The notes under the pieces are model-generated. The model did not search any database. It saw nothing but the letters and a program-made list of their open reading frames with translations, and was not told the DNA's origin. From a virus, in IMG/VR virus record IMGVR_UViG_3300041407_000094, positions 17,123 to 81,122 of that record: DNA of 64,000 nucleotides, one strand, 5' to 3'. Each line of letters starts with the position of its first letter. The stretch's first letter is position 1. Shown one piece after another: positions 14,692-22,489 of this stretch. The position numbers and the translations under genes are program-made.

Positions 14692-14719
14692 ATTCTACTC
14701 TATTGATGCGGACGTGCAA
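14692..14719 (-). promoter_or_regulatory. Sigma70-like promoter
   Basis: Minus strand TTGCAC (14719-14714), 16-bp spacer, TAGAAT (14697-14692). A GAGAG/CTCTC hairpin follows in the leader. Confidence 0.6.
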
Positions 14720-14760
14720 GCTTTATTTAAAAGAATTTCGATTTATTTGCGATGCAGTCA

Positions 14761-14895
14761 TTAGGACTTTTCAATGAGTTTTATGTCTTGCAGCGATAGA
14801 CCAGTCTCTTCTAAAAAGTAATCTACCGCCTTTCTGACATCTGTATGCATGGATTTTACCCAAGTCCCGTTATATGCTGTAATCTTCCAGATCAT
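14761..14895 (-). CDS. Small hypothetical protein (44 aa)
   Basis: ATGA overlap with the upstream gene. MIWKITAYNGTWVKS followed by one helix and a strand; reads as a compact alpha/beta peptide. Confidence 0.6.
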   Translation of the reverse strand: MIWKITAYNGTWVKSMHTDVRKAVDYFLEETGLSLQDIKLIEKS

Positions 14896-15047
14896 GCCTC
14901 TATCTCCCAATTCCGCTTAAGACTCCGCTCAGTACTATAGCTTCGCTTCTTGTCTTTACGATCTGTCTTATACTGGTCTGCACACTTGCGCTTAGAAGAA
15001 TGCTTGCGTTCATATTTCTGGCATGATTCTTGTGTGTAGGTGTTCAT
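14892..15047 (-). CDS. Small, very basic protein (51 aa)
   Basis: Start overlaps the upstream TAA (TAATG). About a third of its residues are Lys/Arg, with two Cys and His that could bind zinc. Likely nucleic-acid binding by charge only. Confidence 0.6.
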   Translation of the reverse strand: MNTYTQESCQKYERKHSSKRKCADQYKTDRKDKKRSYSTERSLKRNWEIEA

Positions 15048-15280
15048 TACATCCAATCCTCGTTTACATCACCAAAAGTAAAATGACCAACATCACGCAA
15101 TTCCTTGAGTGCTTCAGCAATCACATAGGCCCGATAGCTTCCATTGTGATGATTCTCATCAAGAAGGAACAATTCAATAGCTGAAGACTTCAAAGCTTCT
15201 GGAAGATTCATACTAGCCTCTTTCGCATAGGGTGTCAACTCAAGCACCTTAGACCAAACATACTCTCTTGACCATTTCAT
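15047..15280 (-). CDS. Small hypothetical protein (77 aa)
   Basis: Helical, starts MKWSREYVWSKVLEL; coupled on both sides by 1-4 base overlaps. Function unknown. Confidence 0.65.
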   Translation of the reverse strand: MKWSREYVWSKVLELTPYAKEASMNLPEALKSSAIELFLLDENHHNGSYRAYVIAEALKELRDVGHFTFGDVNEDWM

Positions 15281-15447
15281 TTCAACATCTCCGATTCAAT
15301 CATCTGTTTTGTATTATACATTGGAACACATGGAGTGTCTGACGTAGGAAGACAGACCCATTGCCCATTGTCACGGAATAATTTAGCACGTGTGCCTTGG
15401 GAAAGGAAGAGAAAAGCTTGTTGGAAGGTTGTTTGATAGTTTGTCAT
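15277..15447 (-). CDS. Small hypothetical protein (56 aa)
   Basis: Starts in a TAATG overlap and stops inside an ATGA overlap. The central GTRAKLFRDNGQWVCLP reads as a beta hairpin. Unknown. Confidence 0.6.
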   Translation of the reverse strand: MTNYQTTFQQAFLFLSQGTRAKLFRDNGQWVCLPTSDTPCVPMYNTKQMIESEMLK

Positions 15448-15644
15448 TATTGTTCTTCCAAGTGTACGCAGTTAGCAAGGTTTGTATAGTCTTGAGTGAT
15501 AGTTGTGACAGCCGTAAGTTTAGGAGTTCCCATAGGACTACGAACTTCATCAAAACGCTTAAAAGCTTCTTGGACATCTGTAAACTCTTCCGACCAAGAA
15601 TCGTGGATTTCTAATACATATTTGATTGTGGTTGTATTATCCAT
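15447..15644 (-). CDS. Small hypothetical protein (65 aa)
   Basis: Start MDNTTTIKYVLEIHDSW with a beta-alpha-beta pattern similar to several other small genes here. Two bases downstream of the 15646 gene. Confidence 0.65.
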   Translation of the reverse strand: MDNTTTIKYVLEIHDSWSEEFTDVQEAFKRFDEVRSPMGTPKLTAVTTITQDYTNLANCVHLEEQ

Positions 15645-15645
15645 G

Positions 15646-16266
15646 TTACACCTCTTTAAGAGTCTTAATGTATCGTTTGGTTGCTTGGCTGTAGTGTATC
15701 AAAGCTTTAGTGGTCTTGCAAGCAATCTGTAAAATCTTTTTAAAACTATTTGTGTGGGGAAGATCCTCGATGAAATCGGACATCCAGCTCACTCCACAAG
15801 GTGTGGCTACCTCTGTGTGGGTGTACTCTACATCAGACGTTTCATAGGCACTTTCTACGCCAACTTCGTCTGTTTCCTCACGAATTGGACGGACACTTGT
15901 AGCTTTCTTAAGAAGCTCTTCAGCCCTATCACGTTTGACGATTAAAATGTCACGTAATTTTGAATAGGTGTGAATGTCCATCCCGGCTTTACGTTCGGCT
16001 TCAAGTTCGATGAGTTGTTCTGTCAACACACGAACCCGGCGTTGCTGAGGTAAGATGCGATCAACCAAAGGGATGGAAGTCTTACGTTTCTCTTTGTTAG
16101 CTTCAAGTGCAGCATCAGAGAAAGCTTCTACTCGGGCCCTCCCATTTTTATCAAATGTGCTGAAGTCAACCGAACGATCACCGCGATACTGGTCATTTCC
16201 GCCGGACCAAAGTCCATGCTCTTCGCAGCTATTTAGAAAACTTGGTTGTATGTACATGCGAGTCAT
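15646..16266 (-). CDS. Hypothetical protein with coiled coil (206 aa)
   Basis: ATG at 16266 lies seven bases after AGGAG. Residues about 60-125 are Arg/Glu/Leu-rich and predicted coiled coil; the rest is acidic. Largest gene of its operon, promoter at 16306. Family not recognised. Confidence 0.7.
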   Translation of the reverse strand: MTRMYIQPSFLNSCEEHGLWSGGNDQYRGDRSVDFSTFDKNGRARVEAFSDAALEANKEKRKTSIPLVDRILPQQRRVRVLTEQLIELEAERKAGMDIHTYSKLRDILIVKRDRAEELLKKATSVRPIREETDEVGVESAYETSDVEYTHTEVATPCGVSWMSDFIEDLPHTNSFKKILQIACKTTKALIHYSQATKRYIKTLKEV

Positions 16267-16305
16267 TATCATTCTCCTGAAGCTTTGTTTGTTCCTGTTG
16301 TGATG

Positions 16306-16334
16306 ATTGTATAACAACGCAGAAAGGAGCACAA
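16306..16334 (-). promoter_or_regulatory. Promoter fused to a terminator loop
   Basis: Minus strand TTGTGC (16334-16329) begins in the loop of the hairpin below, 17-bp spacer, TACAAT (16311-16306). Confidence 0.6.
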
Positions 16335-16343
16335 GGCTCCTTT
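16323..16343 (-). terminator. Terminator hairpin overlapping the next promoter
   Basis: Perfect 8-bp stem AAAGGAGC / GCTCCTTT with a CTTGT loop, 11 bases after the stop of the AP2/HNH-like gene at 16354. Confidence 0.65.
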
Positions 16344-16353
16344 AAGGTTTATT

Positions 16354-17127
16354 TTAGTCATCTATTGAGATTTCCCATGACAGTAAGGCTTGGTAAGCCC
16401 TTGGGTCAATTTGATCCTTATAGATTTCAGCCGCTTCCTTGATCACACGTTCTTTGTTCGTTTTGTAGAACATAAAAGCTTCGTTCACTGTCCAAAACCT
16501 TTTAAGTTTCTTTGACCCACTAAACTCATTGAATTGTGCTGTGAATTGGTTTCGGCCTTTACCTTTATGTACACCAATAGGGTATTCACCCCGCCCACCA
16601 ATTCGGGTAACAATTAGCATATTCAAATCGTGGGGTAGCATCACACAGGTGTCTGGCCCATAAACTTTATTACCTTTGAATAAAAGATCCTTGTCAATGT
16701 TCCACATGTTGTTGCCCCAACCTATGGCAGACTCTGACCAGTCTCCAAAATCTTGAAAGCACTCCCACTGTGAATCGACAGAACAACCTCTGTATGTTGG
16801 TTTCTGAATTAGAAATTTCTCCGAATGACATCGATTATAAAGGCCCTTCCATGTAGAATACTCTAATGTGTGTACGCCAGAGGCTAGTGGTATGTGCTTA
16901 CCAATGCCGACATAGCCCCTACCATATACGGACGGCTTGTATGGATTATAAAGCTTACCGTTACTAAGATTAGTCGTATTAACAACCTGTTCATAGCCAA
17001 CACCATCAAGCCACTTGACCAATACCCTTTGTTTGCCTAACCCTGACACTTCAAGTATCTGCACATCCACACCACAGTTTGTTGGATATACATCACCTAT
17101 AAAATACTTTCTTACTGTCACAAACAT
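16354..17127 (-). CDS. AP2/HNH-like putative homing-type protein (copy D)
   Basis: 257 residues, or 255 if the GTG at 17121, better spaced from AGGAG, is used. An N-terminal beta domain (about 1-75) not found in copies A-C precedes YGRGYVGIGK, LEYSTWKGLYNRCHS, PTYRGCSVDSQWECFQDF, NIDKDLLFKGNKVYGPDTCVMLP and an AP2-like GVHKGKGRNQFTAQF block. It shares this architecture with the copy at 35593, so these two form a second subfamily. It sits among small leftward genes and is flanked by the terminator at 16323. Confidence 0.78.
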   Translation of the reverse strand: MFVTVRKYFIGDVYPTNCGVDVQILEVSGLGKQRVLVKWLDGVGYEQVVNTTNLSNGKLYNPYKPSVYGRGYVGIGKHIPLASGVHTLEYSTWKGLYNRCHSEKFLIQKPTYRGCSVDSQWECFQDFGDWSESAIGWGNNMWNIDKDLLFKGNKVYGPDTCVMLPHDLNMLIVTRIGGRGEYPIGVHKGKGRNQFTAQFNEFSGSKKLKRFWTVNEAFMFYKTNKERVIKEAAEIYKDQIDPRAYQALLSWEISIDD

Positions 17128-17130
17128 CTC

Positions 17131-17337
17131 CTATAATTTCTTAGATATATTTCCACACACTGAGCAACGCACGGAGCCACTGCACAACATCATTAAAATG
17201 TAGACAGGTAATGCCAACAGACCGGTTAGTAGGGTCAAGACCAACCCTACAAAGTGCCCACCGCCGGATAACCCAGACTTAATACCCACCCGGTTTGCCT
17301 TGCAAGACTTACAGAAACACATCACTTGACTGCTCAT
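17131..17337 (-). CDS. Small membrane protein with zinc-ribbon cysteines (68 aa)
   Basis: CKSC near the N terminus and CSVC near the C terminus flank a hydrophobic segment (about 28-52). This is a zinc-ribbon-like arrangement around one TM hairpin. Function unknown. Confidence 0.65.
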   Translation of the reverse strand: MSSQVMCFCKSCKANRVGIKSGLSGGGHFVGLVLTLLTGLLALPVYILMMLCSGSVRCSVCGNISKKL

Positions 17338-17338
17338 T

Positions 17339-17551
17339 CTATATCACCTCAATCAATTCAGTTGTATACCAATTCTGTAGCCACTGGCCCTTACCATCAT
17401 CAAAAAGTATAGTGGCTGTTTCATTGTCCTGTCCTACGTTGTTAAAGGTTATCTCTTTAACCTCACAAGCGGATTTGAATTTGCTGCCACCTACATGGGT
17501 GAACACCTTATCACCGGGTTGAAGCTCGCCTATAAGCTTTTTGATGATCAC
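17339..17551 (-). CDS. Small beta-rich protein (70 aa)
   Basis: GTG start at 17551 overlaps the upstream TGA, behind GGAG. The ELQPGDKVFTHVGG start and repeated strands suggest a small SH3/KOW-like barrel. Confidence 0.65.
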   Translation of the reverse strand: MIIKKLIGELQPGDKVFTHVGGSKFKSACEVKEITFNNVGQDNETATILFDDGKGQWLQNWYTTELIEVI

Positions 17552-17718
17552 ACTCCAAACCGATTAGTCAGCATGCGATCACGAGTGGCGTTGCTTGCTG
17601 AAGCACCGTAGTGGGTCTTGGAAGACAAGGCTGCATAGGCGGCTACAGCTTGTTCGTTAGAAAGGATGCCAGCTTTGAGGGCTGCTTCTACACGGGCTTT
17701 GAGTTGGGACATGTTCAT
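17548..17718 (-). CDS. Small Ala-rich helical protein (56 aa)
   Basis: Starts behind ACCAACCGGAG. The Ala-rich middle and basic C terminus suggest a DNA-associated helix bundle, but this is only composition. Promoter at 17767. Confidence 0.6.
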   Translation of the reverse strand: MNMSQLKARVEAALKAGILSNEQAVAAYAALSSKTHYGASASNATRDRMLTNRFGV

Positions 17719-17766
17719 GGTTGTTGCTCCGGTTGGTTTAGAAGCTTTCTGCTTCCTATGTCTTAG

Positions 17767-17795
17767 AGTTTAGGGTATCTAGAAAGTCCTGTCAA
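17767..17795 (-). promoter_or_regulatory. Sigma70-like promoter
   Basis: Minus strand TTGACA (17795-17790), 17-bp spacer, TAAACT (17772-17767). Confidence 0.65.
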
Positions 17796-17809
17796 CGCCT
17801 ATTTTCATT

Positions 17810-17908
17810 TTATTTAACTCCTGCGAGTACCGAGGCAACCAGCACAGATGTCAGCGTAGCCACAATCATCCAGAAAATCACTTCACATACAAAGTCAGTA
17901 ATGTTCAT
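17810..17908 (-). CDS. 32-residue single-TM peptide
   Basis: MNITDFVCEVIFWMIVATLT followed by more hydrophobic residues and VK; one membrane helix. ATG 17908 follows AAGGTGATTGAG and the AACCAA-type leader. A small membrane peptide of unknown role. Confidence 0.5.
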   Translation of the reverse strand: MNITDFVCEVIFWMIVATLTSVLVASVLAGVK

Positions 17909-17951
17909 CTCAATCACCTTGGTTTGTTTGGTTTCTTACTCTATTGTGGTA

Positions 17952-17980
17952 ATTCTAGGTCAACAAAAAGCCCCAGTCAA
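17952..17980 (-). promoter_or_regulatory. Promoter fused to a terminator loop
   Basis: Minus strand TTGACT (17980-17975) is exactly the terminator loop; 17-bp spacer made of the right stem and U tract; TAGAAT (17957-17952). Confidence 0.65.
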
Positions 17981-17987
17981 GGGGCTT
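17968..17987 (-). terminator. Strong intrinsic terminator overlapping the next promoter
   Basis: Stem AAGCCCC / GGGGCTT, loop TTGACT, followed by TTTG on the minus strand. Ends the unit whose last gene stops at 18005. Confidence 0.75.
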
Positions 17988-18004
17988 GGTGTAAATCTTT
18001 TCAC

Positions 18005-18391
18005 TTATTCACTAGGTTTTAACACCTGTTTGCAACTCTCTGAGATAACAAGTAGCTTCGAACGATTCTCAATGCTACTTTGACTAATCACTTCTGTCAG
18101 CTCAACGATCCCTTCCACCACTTCAACAAATTTCTCAAGCTGTTGTTTTAGCTGATCTATTTCCTGTTGCTGCAAGTCAAACAACTCATTCATCAGTTGC
18201 ATGCGTTCGGCAGTGTCGTCTGTTTGCGGTTGGATTTCAATAACGTTTTCATAACATTTGTAGATGTCTACGGGGATCAGAGCGGTTACTGTGTATTCAC
18301 TATCCTCCAACGCCCACGAAGCCTCGTTAATGTCTCGGATGAAGAGTGAACGATTATCCCTTTCTACTAAATAACCTTTGACATTAGTCAT
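18005..18391 (-). CDS. Hypothetical protein with coiled coil (128 aa)
   Basis: ATG 18391 follows GAGGATCAG; a longer frame to 18433 is less likely. N-terminal beta-rich part, then residues 60-105 are Gln/Leu/Glu-rich and coiled-coil-like. Unknown. Confidence 0.7.
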   Translation of the reverse strand: MTNVKGYLVERDNRSLFIRDINEASWALEDSEYTVTALIPVDIYKCYENVIEIQPQTDDTAERMQLMNELFDLQQQEIDQLKQQLEKFVEVVEGIVELTEVISQSSIENRSKLLVISESCKQVLKPSE

Positions 18392-18401
18392 GGTCTGATC
18401 C

Positions 18402-18608
18402 TCAATTTTCGCGCCGGATAGTCTTGAATGCATCGGTCAAATACCGTTTGATTCTGCGCTTTCCATCTTTGAGACGGAACACTGAGTAGCCTTGATTGTT
18501 GTCAAGCTTGGTAATCGTACCAAGAAACAATCCACTATCGTTAAACACACGGCGGACTTTGCCGGGGTTGATTGTGCTGAAAGTGCTTTTGATCTGTGTG
18601 ACTGCCAT
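18402..18608 (-). CDS. Small basic protein (68 aa)
   Basis: Starts after the leader AACCTAACC...AGAGAGTAC. Beta-rich with a basic C terminus (DGKRRIKRYLTDAFKTIRRE), likely nucleic-acid binding by charge. The 194 bases upstream hold the promoter at 18736 and a GCCGAG/CTCGGC hairpin. Confidence 0.65.
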   Translation of the reverse strand: MAVTQIKSTFSTINPGKVRRVFNDSGLFLGTITKLDNNQGYSVFRLKDGKRRIKRYLTDAFKTIRREN

Positions 18609-18735
18609 GATTTTGTACTCTCTATTAAGGTTAGGTTAACAGACTAAAAGTTTTGCTCTACTTTTACTGCTGTGCCTCCCTGTTCGCCGAGACTTCTTTG
18701 TTACTCGGCTGCTTGCATCTCCCTTCTGTGACTTA

Positions 18736-18764
18736 ATAGTATGCGAGCCTGATCATGGCGTCAA
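18736..18764 (-). promoter_or_regulatory. Sigma70-like promoter
   Basis: Minus strand TTGACG (18764-18759), 17-bp spacer, TACTAT (18741-18736). Confidence 0.6.
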
Positions 18765-18802
18765 GCTCTTCTGTCAAAATAAATCAAATTATTTCAAACC
18801 TA

Positions 18803-19072
18803 TCAATCGTTATAGATAAGTCCTTGATTTACCAGCACTTGCTCAATACTCCCAAGGCTGATAGCATAAGCTTTAGCCTCATCTGTAGGGTAAGCTGTAT
18901 CGAAATCAATATCCTCAGCAAACCACAGGTTGCTGTCTAGGAATCCTTCCAGTGTGCTGATAGGAAGGTTTGAATAAGCGAGACAATCCATCAGTGCTTC
19001 ATTGTGAACACCTTCTACTTTCAAGGATTCCAATACAGCTTTGATGGTAGAAACTTCGATTCTTGCGATCAT
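18803..19072 (-). CDS. Small hypothetical protein (89 aa)
   Basis: ATG 19072 lies seven bases after GGAG; the longer frame to 19147 has no ribosome site. Helical and acidic. Unknown. Confidence 0.65.
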   Translation of the reverse strand: MIARIEVSTIKAVLESLKVEGVHNEALMDCLAYSNLPISTLEGFLDSNLWFAEDIDFDTAYPTDEAKAYAISLGSIEQVLVNQGLIYND

Positions 19073-19212
19073 TTTAAGCTCCATTAATGTTGTGTGTTGA
19101 CTCGTTTGTGTTACAGATCTACAGAGTGTGTTGCTTTGGTGAATCACCCTGTAAGCGCCATGGTACAGCCTTTGGTTGCGAATACAAGATGTGATCCAAT
19201 ATATTTACACAT

Positions 19213-19719
19213 TTATTTTCCAATGATTCCTTGCAATTTCTCAGCTTGTTGCTGTAGATCCGTGATCTGTTGCATCAGAATGTCAAGCTGTTCTTGCTCA
19301 GCACTTTTACGACCAAAGATTTCAGCTTCAAATCCCTCTTGAACAGCACGGTAATCAATCAGATTAAATTTATCAGCAATAAATTTATTGTATGCCACTC
19401 CATCAGGGTCAACAAATGACTTAAGGGTTTTGTAAAGGCTGTAGCCAACAGTCCCATTTGCTCGTGCGCTGATTGCATAAAGCCAAGCTGCATCTTGTAA
19501 AGTCATCTCGATATTAATTTTGTCTTCACGTTTCATTTGTTTCTTCTCCTCAATAATTTCAAAATAAACATTAGGTAGAAAATAGCTGCCGTCAACCTTT
19601 AGCCCATCGTCGCACAATGCAACTACTTCATGAGTTTCTTTATTGTTCAAGAGGTAGTTGAACGCTGTCATACCCCTGTAGCCTTCTTTCACACGCACAG
19701 TATCACCAACGTTAAACAT
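19213..19719 (-). CDS. Hypothetical protein with KOW-like N terminus (168 aa)
   Basis: Starts FNVGDTVRVKEGYRG, a KOW/SH3-like opening, behind TAGGAGAG. The C-terminal 30 residues are a Gln-rich coiled coil. The 140 bases downstream contain only a weak promoter-like site. Family not recognised. Confidence 0.7.
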   Translation of the reverse strand: MFNVGDTVRVKEGYRGMTAFNYLLNNKETHEVVALCDDGLKVDGSYFLPNVYFEIIEEKKQMKREDKINIEMTLQDAAWLYAISARANGTVGYSLYKTLKSFVDPDGVAYNKFIADKFNLIDYRAVQEGFEAEIFGRKSAEQEQLDILMQQITDLQQQAEKLQGIIGK

Positions 19720-19767
19720 TTGTTTCTCTCCTAAAACATTAATTTAAATTATCAAAACACCAGCTCT

Positions 19768-19998
19768 TTAAAACATCCCAGTGATTGCATGCCACTGTTC
19801 TTCTACAAACCGAATCCCTTTGCAATATTCATAGTTATAAGGTCCGTTCAACCATTTCTCCATATGTTGCTCAAGGGCTGTCACACTGAGATTACAAGCG
19901 TAGTCACAATCAGAAAGAGCCTCTTGATAACAATCTGATTCTGTCGATTCATTTAAGGCAGTTTGCAAGCGTTCTTTTAGTTGTTGAAGAGGGTTCAT
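19768..19998 (-). CDS. Small hypothetical protein (76 aa)
   Basis: ATG 19998 after TTGGATT. Helical, with four Cys and a WLNGPYNYEYCKGIRFVEEQ block. It overlaps the upstream gene by 50 bases in another frame. Confidence 0.65.
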   Translation of the reverse strand: MNPLQQLKERLQTALNESTESDCYQEALSDCDYACNLSVTALEQHMEKWLNGPYNYEYCKGIRFVEEQWHAITGMF

Positions 19999-20122
19999 TA
20001 TCAATCCAAGCACCATCACACAGTTCGTTGTTGCCAGTTTTTATATCAAAGTCTTTAACTTTATATTCAGCACCATACGTGAACCCACACGATGTTGGTG
20101 TGCCAAGTAACCTAACTTTCAT
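19949..20122 (-). CDS. Small hypothetical protein (57 aa)
   Basis: ATG 20122 follows GAGGAG. The first 43 residues read as a small beta domain (MKVRLLGTPTSCGFTYGAEY). The long overlap with the next gene is unusual but the ribosome site is strong. Confidence 0.6.
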   Translation of the reverse strand: MKVRLLGTPTSCGFTYGAEYKVKDFDIKTGNNELCDGAWIDNEPSSTTKRTLANCLK

Positions 20123-20235
20123 AAATTTCTCCTCTGGATATCTAAATTCCTATTTCAAGCTATTTCTCAACTGTGCTAATTCCTCCCGCAATCTGTCCAC
20201 CACTTCCACATTATTACTAGCAATGCAGTCAGATA

Positions 20236-20391
20236 TTACCCCTCTAGTTCGTCTATTGAATCTAGTATCTGCGCCTCAATATCTATATCAAACTCAGGTT
20301 CATTTAGGTGGGTTGTAGGCTGAGATTTCAAGCCCTCTAGTCGCATGAGTTGTGTGAAAGTATCTACGGACATAAGACCATATCTGACCAT
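20236..20391 (-). CDS. Small acidic protein (51 aa)
   Basis: ATG 20391 behind GAGGAG. The C-terminal half is Asp/Glu/Ile-rich. Between it and 20122 lies a short frame without a normal start codon. Confidence 0.55.
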   Translation of the reverse strand: MVRYGLMSVDTFTQLMRLEGLKSQPTTHLNEPEFDIDIEAQILDSIDELEG

Positions 20392-20455
20392 CTTATTTCT
20401 CCTCAATTTCTATCTGATTAATTATGTGAGATAAGCTCTACTTCTCACCACCCAA

Positions 20456-20484
20456 ACAATACCCCAATTTCCCTCACAAAACAA
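20456..20484 (-). promoter_or_regulatory. Possible promoter in the 20392-20565 gap
   Basis: Minus strand TTGTTT (20484-20479), 17-bp spacer, TATTGT (20461-20456). A GTGGCTT/AAGCCGC hairpin lies upstream of it. Confidence 0.4.
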
Positions 20485-20565
20485 CCCTTTCATGCGGCTT
20501 TTTGTATGTTTAAGCCACGTTAGGGATTAGTTGATACAAGGGCAAGCCAAAGCAATAATCCCTGT

Positions 20566-20880
20566 TTAATTCCACTCCAAAACACTATTCTTCAGTGTCT
20601 GCATCAACTCTTTATAATCCATCTCTCCCGGCTCTTGAAATTTCTTCAAAGATTCTTCCAGCCACAAAGCTTCCACACCATCACATTCTATAAAATCCAC
20701 AAGAGGAGTGTCTAGAATGTAGGCGTGTCCTTCATTTGTGTAAATTGTCTGCCCTGTAAGCCTACACACAAAATCTTCATTAGCTTCGATAATGGCTTCG
20801 ATAATGTAACACCCATTATGCTCTGATAGGAGTTTACTTTGGAGAATGACCTTTTCGCCTATGCTAAAGAGGTGGTTCAT
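20566..20880 (-). CDS. Hypothetical protein (104 aa)
   Basis: Starts FSIGEKVILQSKLL, a beta-rich opening, with an acidic helical end. Start overlaps the stop of the upstream membrane gene. Family not recognised. Confidence 0.65.
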   Translation of the reverse strand: MNHLFSIGEKVILQSKLLSEHNGCYIIEAIIEANEDFVCRLTGQTIYTNEGHAYILDTPLVDFIECDGVEALWLEESLKKFQEPGEMDYKELMQTLKNSVLEWN

Positions 20881-21062
20881 GATTTATCCTCTTTAGTGAG
20901 CACACGCTGGCTGACATTGCCCGCAACATACGCACTAATGATAACCATTGTCAGTGACTGAAACACATCTGGTGGGAGCGTACCACTCCATAAACACACG
21001 AAGAACAGGAGCTGTGTAATGGATATGAGAAGAAACTTACGAGATAGAAATTTATCAGACAT
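20877..21062 (-). CDS. Small two-TM membrane protein, holin-like
   Basis: 61 residues from ATG 21062. FLSRKFLLISITQLLFFVCL, then GTLPPDV and a second hydrophobic stretch ending AYVAGNVSQRV. This pattern is common in small phage membrane proteins sometimes annotated as holins. It is in the small-gene region, far from the endolysin at 50708, so a lysis role is uncertain. Confidence 0.6.
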   Translation of the reverse strand: MSDKFLSRKFLLISITQLLFFVCLWSGTLPPDVFQSLTMVIISAYVAGNVSQRVLTKEDKS

Positions 21063-21360
21063 TCTCTTCGTCCTCATCAGTTAGAATTTTACCATGTTTA
21101 TACAATTCAGCACAGACATTCTGGTGAATACGAATAGTCCCTTGAATACCAGACTCCATATGCAAGATGCTCCCACGCTTTCTCTCGGAAGAATCCCACT
21201 CCCAAACGATTGTTTCAGCATAGCGACCTCCGTACATGGAGGAGCTTTCTCTATCGATTGTAGACACATAAAATGCCTTATCTTCTTTTGTTTCGTTTGA
21301 ATAAAACACATAGGTTTGGATAAGGGTTTTGTTTGGTCCACGTTCTTCTGAATAACTCAT
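21055..21360 (-). CDS. Hypothetical protein (101 aa)
   Basis: ATG 21360 overlaps the upstream TGA (ATGA). Beta-rich with several Tyr and an acidic tail. Unknown. Confidence 0.65.
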   Translation of the reverse strand: MSYSEERGPNKTLIQTYVFYSNETKEDKAFYVSTIDRESSSMYGGRYAETIVWEWDSSERKRGSILHMESGIQGTIRIHQNVCAELYKHGKILTDEDEENV

Positions 21361-21548
21361 GCTCCATCCTCGCAAAATAATGTATCTTCCACATAATCCC
21401 TACAAGCCAAGGCATAATTATACCGGGCCTGTTTAAGCTCCTCCTTCGCCAGAATGTACTCTAAAGATCCGTCTAGAGAAGTCTTAGCTGTCTTATAGCT
21501 TTGTTCAGCTAACGTTAGGATTTTACGAAGCTCTGTTAGTTCGTTCAT
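21357..21548 (-). CDS. Small helical protein (63 aa)
   Basis: Helical hairpin of Leu, Ala, Tyr and Glu, likely a two-helix coiled coil. Coupled by ATGA at both ends. Confidence 0.65.
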   Translation of the reverse strand: MNELTELRKILTLAEQSYKTAKTSLDGSLEYILAKEELKQARYNYALACRDYVEDTLFCEDGA

Positions 21549-21700
21549 TTCACCAATCCCTTCGCAAACATCATTGCATCACTCACATTTCCAAATGTCT
21601 TAGCAATGTTGTTAAAGATTACAGTCCAAACATTATCTTTGTTTTTGAATGGGAGGATTCCCAATCCGTTAATGGTCATTAGTTCTGCTGAATTACTCAT
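21545..21700 (-). CDS. Small hypothetical protein (51 aa)
   Basis: ATG 21700 behind TAGGAG; stop overlaps the next start. MTINGLGILPFKNKDNVWTV reads as a beta domain. Unknown. Confidence 0.6.
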   Translation of the reverse strand: MSNSAELMTINGLGILPFKNKDNVWTVIFNNIAKTFGNVSDAMMFAKGLVK

Positions 21701-21725
21701 TTAGTTTCTCCTAGGATCGTGCCTA

Positions 21726-21800
21726 TCATTCGTCGAGAACATTATGCACAGAATTATAAAAGGATAAAAGAGGAGGCAAAATACTAGGAACATTATCCAT
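21726..21800 (-). CDS. Possible 24-residue peptide
   Basis: Overlaps the upstream stop by 8 bases and follows GAGGGG, but spacing is short. Pro/Leu-rich. May be chance. Confidence 0.25.
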   Translation of the reverse strand: MDNVPSILPPLLSFYNSVHNVLDE

Positions 21801-22011
21801 TACCCCTCATAGCCAAATCGATTGCATTATTAATATCTTCTTCACTGGACTCTGTGCTCCCCATACTTGCAAAGAAGTCACGGGATTCTTCACTCAAACT
21901 GTCCCACTCAATAGCGCACTGAGACAGGAGGAAGGTCCACCGTTCGTGATTCAGAATCTGTTCAGCGGATGGACGCTTTGCTACTGTCACGCGCTTAGTT
22001 TTAACCGACAT
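21793..22011 (-). CDS. Small hypothetical protein (72 aa)
   Basis: Basic first 15 residues, then acidic helices with Ser-rich turns. Ribosome site GGGAGAAAGG. Unknown. Confidence 0.65.
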   Translation of the reverse strand: MSVKTKRVTVAKRPSAEQILNHERWTFLLSQCAIEWDSLSEESRDFFASMGSTESSEEDINNAIDLAMRGNG

Positions 22012-22023
22012 TACCTTTCTCCC

Positions 22024-22410
22024 TTACCAGTCAATATCAATTGTATAGTTACCAGCTTCAATCAAGCCTTTTGTATGTAGGTCATTTGCAATCATTTGAA
22101 CATCTGGATAGAAGTTACGTTCCCACCAAAGACCAAGACTCCAACTACCATTCTCATTTGGAATTGATTTCTTTGGATCACGCTCAAGCCAAGCTTTGAA
22201 ACTAACTCCCATATCTTCATGGTTAACGACTTCTGGAACTGTGTCATTCTCATAGTCATAAGCTTCTTGAGGAATTGTAATCTGAACACGTTGACGTTCT
22301 TTACAACCATCTTGTTGCTGGAAACTGTAAGGCTTACCATAAGTGTCAATTACTAGTTGATCCCAATCACCAACATCAATGACTTGTTCTGTTCGTGTAC
22401 TGATCTTCAT
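22024..22410 (-). CDS. Hypothetical phage protein (128 aa)
   Basis: ATG 22410, eight bases after GGAG. Trp-rich C terminus (WSLGLWWERNFYPDVQM) and acidic core. Resembles conserved phage proteins of unknown function. Promoter at 22490. Confidence 0.7.
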   Translation of the reverse strand: MKISTRTEQVIDVGDWDQLVIDTYGKPYSFQQQDGCKERQRVQITIPQEAYDYENDTVPEVVNHEDMGVSFKAWLERDPKKSIPNENGSWSLGLWWERNFYPDVQMIANDLHTKGLIEAGNYTIDIDW

Positions 22411-22489
22411 AACCATCTCTCCTCTCTATCCTACATAACATATCTATTTCATTTATTTCAGCGCTTTTAACGCCATGTCTTGTGTGTTG

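Noticed and set aside
20123-20235. Coiled-coil-like frame ending before the gene at 20122
   Set aside because: Only GTA or an unsupported internal GTG is available as start, with no ribosome site.
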